DNA of 64,000 nt from Dipetalonema caudispina (Eukaryota > Nematoda > Chromadorea > Rhabditida > Onchocercidae). Under the pieces are notes generated by a model. The model did not search any database. It worked only from the letters and a program-made list of their open reading frames with translations, and was not told the DNA's origin. This document shows, in pieces, positions 34,885 through 45,830 of the stretch; the stretch's first letter is position 1; each line of letters opens with the position of its first letter. The stretch covers positions 33,107-97,106 of the forward strand of contig JABVXV010000242.1 in the NCBI GenBank assembly GCA_013365325.1, given 5' to 3'. The position numbers and the translations under genes were made by a program.

Positions 34885-37800
34885 TTAACATTTTCCACCA
34901 TTAAATTTGCGCACAATATCGGTAACAGAAACAAAGTGCTCATCTTCTTCACTTAATCCAGTGCTTACTGTATCATCCGAAGGACAGAACTGACTTCTGG
35001 ATTCACTGGATGAGAATGATCCCTCACGTGCAGACAATTTGGTTATGTGTTCCAAATGATGCGACAGTACAGATTTCACGTTTTTTCTTTCTGTAAAATT
35101 GACATAAAAGCCATTGTTAACACAAATAAAGGAATCTTTATATGTCGCAGTAACTCAAGAAGGTCAGAAGTGGAAGAAGGAAGGCTTGCGAAGGGAATTT
35201 GATGTTTCAACGAGTAGACAATAAAAATACCTCGTATGGGCAAAAGTTCTTTCGCGGGAACTATCACTGTATAGTGTGTCGGTTGTTGTTGCTTTTCACT
35301 ATCTTGTGATTCAGAAAATAATCCGTCATCATCGAAATCATCGTCAAAATCATCATCGAATTTTCGTGATATACTATCATAATGATTCGTACAATGCTTC
35401 GATGACTGCGAATAATCCATTGTATTATATCGAACCAATGATGATAATTTCAAATTAGTATTTCTAAATTATGCATTCGAAGAAAAGATTGAAATTTCTG
35501 GAAAATCCTCAAGTTTTAATTTACAAAGTTTCCTTATTTCGATATTCAGCATTTCTTATAGTAAATATTATAGCGTTAGGAAAAGTAAGAAAACTGTTGA
35601 TCCAAATAAATTATTAAGTAATTACCTAGAAATGAAAATCTCAAATCATTAAATATTAACAGATCGTGTATTCAGTCGAAGTATTAGAAGTGTAATTACG
35701 AAATATTAAACTTTATATACTATGATGCAGTACTATAACACGTTACGACATAGTATTATACGATTGAATTTCCAATGACGTGAAAAATAGCTCTTTCCAA
35801 CTATATCTTTAAAATTGAATGCTACTTAAGTGTTGAGGCTGAATGATAAGTACACTGGGTGTCACACTGCAATATGAGTACCACATTAAAGTAGTTAGGC
35901 ATTAGAAAAGTTATGGGTATATATACCTTTTCCTTGCCGTATTCGGCATTTCATAAGTGTCACCACTACCCGTTACAATCATTTTAAGAGATAAGTTTGG
36001 CGGCTTTATTGGTAATGGTGGTGGTCGTTTCAATGGGGATGGCGGTAGAGTATGAACCGGTGATAGTGCTTTGTCAAGAATGCTCCTGAAATAATCATTG
36101 CTAAGGTTATTTTATCAGGATTTCAAACTGGATAATGTAGCAATATACCGAGATAAAACTGATGGAGGCGGTGGTGGAGGTTGTGTAGGCCGCATCGTCG
36201 TCGACTTGCGCACGAGACTTTTCTTATCACTTGGTGTAATTAATACTGCTGTACTGTTTGAATCCAGCTGTAAGAAACGATTGCCAAGGGATCCTTTCAA
36301 TGCAATAATCTTCAGAGTTTCAATAAAATTCTGCTGTTGAATGAGGTTGCATATGCATTAATATACCTTATAAGGTATTCCAATGAAATGGTGCTTGGTT
36401 GCGACGATACCGTTACCAGCACGACATAATGACTGTGCGTAGTTACTGCCAGCACGATGCCAAAAATGTCTACTTTTTGGACGGATTACCGATTTAAGGT
36501 TTGAAAGAAGTTGTAGGAGATTGCATAGACAATAAGTACCACAGCTATAGTTTGTTAATGTATCGCAACACAGGCAGGAATATCGTCGAGTAAGGCAGAA
36601 AATGATTGCCGTAAAAATAAGTACAATAACTATCCAACCACAAATGTGCTAAAATTGATGCCTTGCAAGGATTATTGACAAATTCTGATATATTCAATAT
36701 TCTCTTTAATTGTTAAAAATACGGTTTGAAGATAGCAACAACTAATGGCGCCCATAAAAACTAGATATGGTTATATTTCAGAAAAAAGGTCATGATCGTC
36801 TTCTTGTGCTCCAGTCTTTGTTCCAGTAAGCTTATCTTTAAACTTAGGGTTGGTATTAAATAAAAACGCCCGACAAATTCATCTCGTCAACTTACCATTT
36901 GCCAAGTTTTTACAATCTGTAAGCACATATCGGCGCGGCAATTCCAGTTGCGGCACAATTTGTGCAAACCGCAATCGCATTCTTCTTTACCTTCGATAAC
37001 GCCATTACCGCAAAGCGGCAATGATTTTTCGACCGCATGCTGCGTAAGGAAGAAATTGGTGATCTTAACATGCCTCAGACAACGATTTTTCTCCAGCATA
37101 TTCACCATCTGTTGTAGCGTGCAATCGTGGTCGTAACCTCTGCATAAGTCAACTTCGGCGTAAATATATTTGAAAGTTCTCCTACTTTACGGTTATCAAG
37201 AATAAAGTAAAGATGAATCTGGAACAAGTATGGAATTGGACAACACTAAACAGATAGCGAAACATTTTGCTGCATCTAAAATTGAATCAGACGACTATTG
37301 AAAAATTTGTTTTTTCTGCGATTTTTTCGGTTTGGAAACGTACGGTATTTTGAGACATCCGGAAATAGTAGTACTTCGAATCACTGGGCAGTCACAGTTC
37401 GGTACATCCATGAAATTAGTTGCATTACGGTGCGGTACGCCAAGAAGATGTGCTACTTCATGAAAAAATATACCGCCCATTGCAAATGGATTGTGTGGAT
37501 AAAACTGAAAGTTAACATTGTTATCTTTTTTACTTGAAGAAGTTTAAATCAGTTTTTGCACTCATTTCTAACCGTCTAAAAACTGGAAATTCAAAAGTTA
37601 AGAAAAAACCAGAGGAAGGTATTCAAGGGTTTCAACAAAATACAACTGACAACAAGAAATGAAAGCAAACATACCCCGCACAACATAACAGCTTTTGAGG
37701 TGCACATGCCATTAACAAATGCTAATCCACCGGCATAGCGATATGAAATTAAGGCAGCAAAATCATGAGTCGGTAATTTTGATATTCTATAAAAAGGTTT

Positions 37801-39354
37801 GTAGTTCAAAATTTTGTAATAAAATCAAATTAACATATAATTTAAAGTTAAAAATTAAAATTAAAAAGCTGTGTAATTCGTATCAGTCCTCAGACCGTGG
37901 TTTATTTTCTAACTGATCTTATATTTGTAATATTAGATTTAATTATACTTCTTGCTTCCAAAGAACTAAAGAGGAAAAAAATTAGGGTATTTGTGAGTGC
38001 AGAAAAAGAAATTTTGGAGCAAATAAAATTGAATTAAAGTGAGAAAGAAAGTCAATTAAAGTTGATTAACTATTTTCCTATAGTGAAATTTAATTTGGAT
38101 ACTTCATGCTAACACGAGAAGTGTTTTGTTACAATGGTATAACACTTTCCCACAGTTCCTGGAAGTAACAAGCAAATCGAGATGAGAAGCTTTGTGGCTA
38201 TCGGTTAAAATTGAGCAAACCGAATCAAAGCTAGATGAAATTGAATGAAATGGGTTTTAGATTGTTGAAATTGTAAACATTGCCCGGAATATATCACTTG
38301 CGTTGAATTCTACAGTGACAAGCCTCAGTTAAGTTTTAAAAGTAAATATTACACCTTTAACACAATTAATATATCACTTGAAATTTCTGGAGTTTTACAA
38401 ATAGCAATAATGAAACATGAATGCTTACCTCCGATTTCTGTATTCCTCAAAAGAATACAAACTGAGGTCATCACGATATGTTTGCAATATATCCACCACA
38501 ATTATTCGAACATTTATTTGATAAAAATACTGCAAATGGGAATATGAATTCCAAAATGATATGGCTCAATGATAAAAGTTCAAAGGGAACTTACATTGTT
38601 GGCTTCCTGAACCAGTTTCATCACATTTCTCTTTATATTATCTATATTAGAGCCATAATGATTAGTCTGAAATTAATCATTTATAAATAGTTGTTTTGAG
38701 GAATCTCTATAGACTTACTATCAGTCTAAGGGAACGATAAAACAAAAGAAGTACTTGGTGACAAATTATGTAAACAGCTGTCTTAAATTGAGGTATGAAA
38801 TTGAAAATAATCTCAAGAGGACATACAATCTTAGAATCAACAAAAATGAGAGCATTCAGGAAATGTATATAATCATTCAGTTGAACATCGCTATAATCCG
38901 GTGCTGGTTCACCCCATACGGCTGGCTCGCGACGTGATCGTCGTGATATTCTTTCATAAATTTTATGCTGATCCGTAATATTTGACTAAGAATGGGCAAA
39001 AAGTTAGAAAAAATTTCAAATTTAATGAGATAAAAGATAATCAAAAAGATCGCCATTCAGTAGACATTTCAATTTGAATGGTCCAAAGACTACGCGTTAA
39101 ACAAAGACACACCAGGTTGCATTACTCAGGTAACTCTATTCAACTTATATCAAACAGTAATATTATATCTTTTCCGCTCACAAATGCTACTTGTTGTACC
39201 AGTTTTACTATTTTTTGTCAATATTTGCAAAGCTATTGATTGGACGGAAATTCTGTTTTCTGCGTGACCGTCCACAAACTGACAAGTATTAGTTAAATTG
39301 AATTTTATTATTCGCTTACCTCATATGTAACATTAATGTCGATAACTGATTCTG
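34885..39354 (-). CDS. Membrane ADAM metalloprotease (5' prodomain exons missing)
   Basis: Exons (5' to 3'): 39354-39320, 38985-38827, 38666-38595, 38529-38429, 37786-37675, 37504-37340, 37218-37191, 37137-36896, 36648-36367, 36330-36149, 36085-35927, 35463-35231, 35090-34885; about 657 residues in one frame. In order: end of the prodomain with a furin site (ERISRRSRRE), an adamalysin protease domain (HYGSNIDNIKRNVMKLVQEA, THDFAALIS, GLAFVNGMCTSKA, zinc site HEVAHLLGVPH), the start of a disintegrin domain (LCGNGVIEGKEECDCG), a transmembrane helix (GWIVIVLIFTAIIFC) and a tail of roughly 310 residues with PTQPPPPPPS, KRPPPLPIKPP and acidic DDDFDDDFDDD. Expected role: ectodomain shedding or adhesion at the cell surface, with SH3 partners inside. 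The rest of the disintegrin, the Cys-rich and EGF regions are absent. The start and most of the prodomain are unresolved. Confidence 0.88.
36392..36718 (-). repeat. ADAM-side copy of the inverted duplication
   Basis: Reverse complement closely matches 10303-10621. It spans the 3' part of an ADAM intron and most of the transmembrane exon. It contains 8 nt (AATCGGTA on the minus strand) missing from the other copy, at a spot that also resembles a splice donor (AAATCG|GTAATC). Confidence 0.92.
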
Positions 39355-39620
39355 CTGAAATTAGATAAAAAAATAAAGTGATTAGAAAGGCAAGCACAGA
39401 TATGATCATTAGCATATCACTTATTAGTAATCGTATTTAATGAGAGTAACAGTGACGGATTGTATTGATTGTTGTCGCATGTGATAAACTGAGGTCGATG
39501 ATTTGATAGAGAAGTGTATTGCTGAACATATTCGATGCAATAACCATATCAAATCCTTAAATGAGACAGACTCATTTGAATCAATCTGAAATTTTGCTGG
39601 CGGTAGAGAACCATTCAAAA

Positions 39621-42600
39621 TTAGTAAAAAAAAGTAATCAACTCGACAAAGCTATTTTGTTATATTGTCAGAAATATTTAATACATTTCTTCTTATTCGA
39701 AGTATTACTCAACTAACTATACTGCAATATAAGATATATTAACTTGATAGAGAATATGCAAATATACCATGTAGTATATATATCATATAATTTCTTATGA
39801 AGGTTACATTTTTTAAGCGGGATTTCCTTATTTCGCCAATAATGAATTTTTTTGTACTGCTAAATGTGAAATATCTTTAAATTAATAAAAAAGGAACATT
39901 TTTTCAATGCAATAGCCTTTAGTAAGAGCAACTCAAACTCTTTTTTCTGAATAAAACATCAAAACTCTAATTAATGATAACTTGAAATTATGGCAGTGTT
40001 TAACAGAGACTTATATATTACGTAATAATGTATGTAAAATAAATATCCTCACGTGTATGCCATTTGCAAATGTTTGTAAATGGCATTATCAAAGAGCCGA
40101 TCAATGACTGAATTAAACATAAGTCGTCTCATTTTTATTTATTTACTTATTTCAGAATATGTGCCCACCTATGGCCTTATCAGAGGTGGAACAAAAGAAA
40201 ATTAAAATAGTTTTAGTGAAATCTCGGGGATTCGTTATTGATTACAAGTGAATTCACGGGATTACATATTAATTTACTTTTCATTCAGAAGCAGTGAGAG
40301 CCAAAGCAATGAGCGAATATCATCGAAGTTTAGTTTGGCCAATATGAAATTACTAGTAATTATATGAGGATAAATGAACTGGGCAGCAGTGCGGGAAAGA
40401 TAATGGTAGATTTGGAAACAATATTTCTGTATAGCAACACTACGAACAGGAAGATTCCTCTTCCGGCATTACAGAATAATGAGTGCATCGTCAGTGCTAT
40501 TCAGGTTCAGTAATGTCAAAGCTCTCTGATTACTGAATCTTGCATGGTTTTCTCCGGATTCTTCTGAAATTTCATTGCAACTATGACAAACTGAAATTGA
40601 AGCAGACATTACGAAATCGACAACTCCATATCAACTCGGCAATTATGATACTAACAGTTCGACGACAATTTTTTCATCTTAGCTAAACGTTTTGCACATT
40701 CTGGATGGCAACTAAACAGCAACTAAACATTGAGCATACATAAAATTCATATTGGAAAAGGAAAAATTATGAGGTCAAGTAGCAGCGGGGTTCAATTCGA
40801 AGAGATGAATACGATAACCGCAGATGTAGAAAAAAGCGGGGTTGGATATAAAAAGAAGCACTTTCATTACGAGTAGTTCATAAATCGCTGAGACTATTAT
40901 TGGGTACTATCTTTTCTTATATATTTTCCTTTTCCTTATTTTTTAAGAGAAAAGGAGAGCTGCTTATTTAAAGAAAAGAGAAAACATCAAAATGTATGGA
41001 TTTTCTTTGGGCATCCACTTGGTCAGACGCAGTCCAACAAATTTGGGATTATTTTCAATCATTTCGAGTCATACTAATACAAGCCTGGAACGATCAACGA
41101 AAAGATTGGCTTTTTTTTTTGCCTACAGCTTATGGCTCATGCATTACGAAAAATTGAAATAGAGCAGTATTTGATATTGGTGCCAAAAGAATTTACCATT
41201 TATTTAATTATTTCAAATTTGAAATTATACCTCAGCGGTAAATACCGAGTTTTCTTCTACTGTGACCAGAATGATATGCATGCATCTGAAATTCATTTCT
41301 TTACTACGATGATGAATTTGCAGCTCAGTTTGTTTTTACCGCCTTAAGCAGGTAAAAAGCAGCATGAGACACGAAATTTTATTTAGCAGAAAATATTTCA
41401 AACATTTGAAGAAAGTTGAGATTTGAAGTTCAATAGAAATTGTTAGCTTTTCGGGTTTTTTTGTTAAGAACTAAGATAATCTGAAAAAGCAACGGCTTAT
41501 TTCATCTGCAAAGATGGATCTATGGACATATTTTTAAAAGCAATAATTCAAGTCTGAGTGCTGTTTTGTAGTGCGAGAAGTAGTATTCATTGGATAATGT
41601 TAAAATATCTTTAATAGATATTTTCAATAAATAATACAAATTCTATACCGACTAGTACTGAGTACTTCGAATCGCGCAAATTACCTGGTAAATTTTGGAG
41701 GTATCATAACCTTTAAAGTCCTTTCCTTTTTAAAGAACAACTCCGAGAATTTTTATGTAAATATCTAAGCCATATAAATATATATTCATATGTTATATGG
41801 TTTAGATATTTCAATATTTCCTTTATTATATATCCTGTATTATATTTACATATTTGTAATTCATCTATCTATTTGATCGAAAATTGGGAGGGAAAATAAA
41901 GAAAACTGAAAGTTCGAATCATAATCGGCATTCTACGGAATTAAAAAGATCGGTTTTATTCACTATAGAATTCCGGAACACTGAACAAGAGTATGATAAT
42001 TTATTCTAAGGGATGTTTTCCACTTTGGATTTATTTTAATTAAAAAGAGACGAAATTTGTTGAATAAAATTTTTAGCGAATGTTGAAAAGTTCTCTATGA
42101 AATGGTTTATTTTGCGACGTGAGCGTTGGATGGTTGTTGCACAAATTTCTTTTCATAATATTAATGCTTCAATAACGTAAAGCAAATATTTATGCTAATT
42201 GATACAATATATTAGCTCTGTTATAAGAAAAACGTAACATACAGTTCAATGGCATTATTAGCATGCATGCAATTTCAAGTAAAAAGATCTCATGAAACCC
42301 TAGTCGAGGAAGAAAGCCTTGTAGAATCTAGCCATTAAATATTCTCTGGCTTTTAGCATAAGGAACAATATAATGATTTTAGTTATTAATTTTCAACTTT
42401 CTAGTAATTATTTGATCAGCAATCAAGTGAAGAATCATTAATATCACGCGTGATTCATTTAAGAAAGAGTGGAAGGATTTTATTTGGAAAATTTTATTCA
42501 ATTTACTAGAAAATTTTACTTTGAAAATTAAGCAAAAAAGTAAAAAGAACAGCAATGTTTGCCTTCTAATAGTATGATATATATTTTGGTAATAGGTCCG

Positions 42601-44860
42601 TTAAAGGCTTCCACAAGATAGGATACTAGCACGAAGAGAAATCTATACTGCGATTTAATCGCTGGCCCAGGGAGAAATGATTACCGCAGTGATAGCTAAA
42701 ATAATGTTAATACCATTAATTATCATTTTTCACTATTTCAGAATTTGCAGTAAATACTTCAAGTCTTACTGAGTATATTGATTATCTTTGCTTCATTTTT
42801 TCCTTTTTATTCATGCAAAAAATGAAAAAAAAGTCTTTCTCTGTTCGTTGCTTCTCCATTGAAACTTTTTGCATGAACTAAAAGAAATAGAATGAAGCAA
42901 AGTAAGTCTTAAAAAAAAAAGAACTATTCTTTTTATAGAATTTTTTGCCTGTCAGAAGTGATTTGTCTTTAACTTCACATTAACTATCCGTGAAGACTTA
43001 TTTCCATCATTGAATAAAGCAAATGTTAGTAGTTGCATTCATTTCAAAATGGTTCTTTACGTGAACTTTCAATGAAGTAAAAACAAAGAAGTTGCAAAAG
43101 TCGAAAACAATATATCGGAGAATATAACATATACACATACACACACACAAACAAATAAACAAACAAAAGAACTTTCTACCCAAAATTCAACTCTAATGTT
43201 CTTAGAAAAGAGTCTAAAAATTGTACCTCATCATTATCTTAATTAATATTTGTGAACTTCAGAAATGGAAAAACTCTTTGTGTAAGTGTAATTTATACTC
43301 TTTCCGTTTTCTCTCGTCTTTCTTCAATAATACAGAGATATGTTATTGAGATGGCGAATTCAAAAGTCTCCATTGATAACACTGCTCTGCTGCTATCAAT
43401 CTTATCAATAGCAAAATAACAAATATGGGAGACAGCTAGTAAATGGATTGAATATGTTGTAAATAATAGGATGGCAGGATGACTGACTCATGCAAATAAG
43501 CATCTTAATGAAGGAACCAATGAGTCATGTATAAAAATATGCTAATTTTTCTTCCCCGTAATGACTGATTTGTAGTAGGAAGTGGTAAATGTCACTTGTC
43601 ACATAATCTAAAGCTTAAGCTAACATGTAAAACATTCCACACAATAATAAGCATTTATTTCTATTGTTTGAGAAAACAGTTAAAGTCAAAGATCGGAAAT
43701 GGAATTGATGAATAGTTCGAAAAGGAAAATGAAAATTCTCTCTGTTAATTCGTTTCTTTTACTGATTTCCATATTTCATTTCAAAGGAAAAAATTTGCTT
43801 GCAAGTAACCACGAAAAAAATTAATGTTCTTTCCACACAAAAAATTGATAGAAGCAAAAAAAAAAAAAACAAAATATACATATCACTGTATCGTTTGATG
43901 CAAACTCTCTTCACTTTCATAAATTTGAACAAAAAGATTGCTTACTGTTCAAACCGTTCCTTATATAATTGACCTACTACCTTATACTTAACACAGATCT
44001 TTATCCTACTGGACAAAGTCGAGAGTTAGCATTTTTAGATGAACAATGGATTGTATGTTCTTCGGAAATAAAGAAGAAACCAGAAGTCGACGGAACAGTT
44101 AAGTGATTAACCTGTCGGAATCAAATTTCACACTTTCGCATATCGTTCAATATTGAATCGCGTACAGCAATGATAAAAACGGTGGAAATGACGAGGTTTG
44201 TTTCTAGTCATTATTGTACAATACAAGTAATGAGTTGAACATACGAAGAAGCACTGAAGTAATGTAGTAATTCATTATAATCCATTAAAAGTTAAATAGG
44301 ATAATTAAATACAGCCCCATCTTCTCCCTCCAACTTATTCACTACTTTTTTCATTTAATTTATGTCAGATTGTTTCTTCCAAATCATAAAAATCTCTTAA
44401 TGAGGTAAAGAAAAAAGTGGACTAAACATGAAGAGGCAAAATGAACAAACGGTTTGTGGACATTAGCAAAGGATAACGAGAAATGTCTGTTATACCTAAA
44501 TCAATAAATAATGCGCAAATGTCACTAGGAATAAATGATCGTTGACCTCACTTTCATTCCCACAGTATAGAAAATTGACAGTCCTTTTTCAATTTCGCAT
44601 CCCCCCTTTCACGCCATCTTTAAATTTATAATTATTAAGTCAGATAAAGATGAAATTCCATTTGATACCATCACTTTCTCTGTTTCATTAATCATTAGCC
44701 TAATGAAAATCATTACTCAAATAGACAGATTAATTAAAAACAGATTGGAGCTAATGACCCTCCTTTTTCCGGAATATATAATTCAATTCCGAAAATGATG
44801 CAGTCCAGCATTTGTACTTGGATATGTGCATTTTTCTGGATAAGTTGGATTTCTAATTTC
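39621..44860. other. Gene-poor AT-rich region
   Basis: No supported exon. The part next to 39.6 kb may hold undetected prodomain exons of the ADAM gene: an open minus-strand stretch at 39424-39600 reads IDSNESVSFKDLIWLLHRI but I cannot splice it in. Contains the hairpin at 41759-41811 and a CA/CAAA tract at 43130-43170. Confidence 0.5.
41759..41811. repeat. 19-bp-stem hairpin
   Basis: Arm AAATATCTAAGCCATATAA (41759-41777) pairs with TTATATGGTTTAGATATTT (41793-41811) over 19 bp with one G-U, around a 15-nt loop. Confidence 0.85.
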
Positions 44861-44862
44861 AG

Positions 44863-44937
44863 CTTCATACACATCTGCATAATCTGGTTATCAATATAAT
44901 GGGTACTGATAACCAGATTATGCAGATATTTATGAAG
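44863..44937. ncRNA. Candidate microRNA-type hairpin
   Basis: Arms 44873-44893 and 44907-44927 are perfectly complementary over 21 bp (ATCTGCATAATCTGGTTATCA and its complement) around a 13-nt loop. After a symmetric 4-nt internal loop (ACAC/ATTT) the helix resumes with CTTCAT/ATGAAG, giving a 75-nt stem-loop. Size and shape match a nuclear-processed microRNA precursor on either strand. A young inverted duplication would look the same, so expression is needed. The sequence lies in a region without genes. Confidence 0.4.
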
Positions 44938-45184
44938 AATTTCTGCGATATCGCATGAATACAAAATACTTGCTGTTTGTTTCTCACCTCACCCGACGAA
45001 AATAGTTAGGTGATATCCTCGGTCAGGAATGGAGAACATTAACTTCATTATTCTCGGGAGGAAGGGAAGCAGGAGTTGGTATTGAGAGAGGTGCAATACT
45101 GTTACCTAAACTAACTGAGAGTCTAAGCAAAATGTCATTGGGAATCATTTTTCTTTCAAAGATTATCAAATGTGAAGTTTCTGT

Positions 45185-45830
45185 AGTCCTAAAATGGTTA
45201 AATGCTCCAATTATTCTAATAAACAACGTTTAATTAAAGAAGAATATCTTAAATCTCAGTCTCCATCACAGATAAAAAAATTAAGGAAAGTAAGAATGTG
45301 TTGTCTCAGGCATATTATTCAAGAATGGGAGAATTATCAATGTTGGCGATCGGATAATATTTGCGATTTAGAGATTGCGCTATTTAAAGCTGTCACAATT
45401 TTTAAACAATGCAACCAGCCGGTTCAATTACTTTTGTCCCAAATGTATAATCAATCCGATGGACATTTTATACATTCTATTATTAATCACACCTCTCCCA
45501 TACTTATATGTACAACATTATCATTTCAACCATTATGTCTATTTTTATTTTTTCCTTTCCTTTTATTATCATTTGCAATACGCATTCTTAACTTATCATT
45601 GGCTTAGATGGTGTCAAAGGACAAAAATTAGCGGAAGAGTGGAAATAACTATGTTTGTGGTGAAGATTTTGTTAAAGTTTCATGAAATTATTAGCTGCAA
45701 TAACATTTCTAGTAACGACAATAAGAATAAAAGCATCGAATCGGTCACAACGACAACATCGACATCAAACTATGGAAAAATAGGACTGATCGAATGCTTT
45801 CCATATTTTAATGCTTAACTAAAACCTTCC
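45185..45830 (+). other. Overlapping ORFs of doubtful coding status
   Basis: A 137-codon frame from an ATG at 45194 (MVKCSNYSNKQRLIKEEYL, then a hydrophobic C-terminal part) overlaps a 147-codon frame at 45375 in another register. Lengths are unusual for this AT content, but codon use is not distinct, no known motif appears and there is no supporting splice structure. Probably chance or a decayed sequence. Confidence 0.15.

Noticed and set aside
36653..36895. Possible hidden Cys-rich exon in the ADAM intron
   Set aside because: The only short open frame (around GTKTGAQEDDHD on the minus strand) has no cysteines and no good splice pair.
45194..45818. ORFs of 137 and 147 codons
   Set aside because: Unusually long but in conflicting frames, with no motif or splice support; listed only as doubtful.
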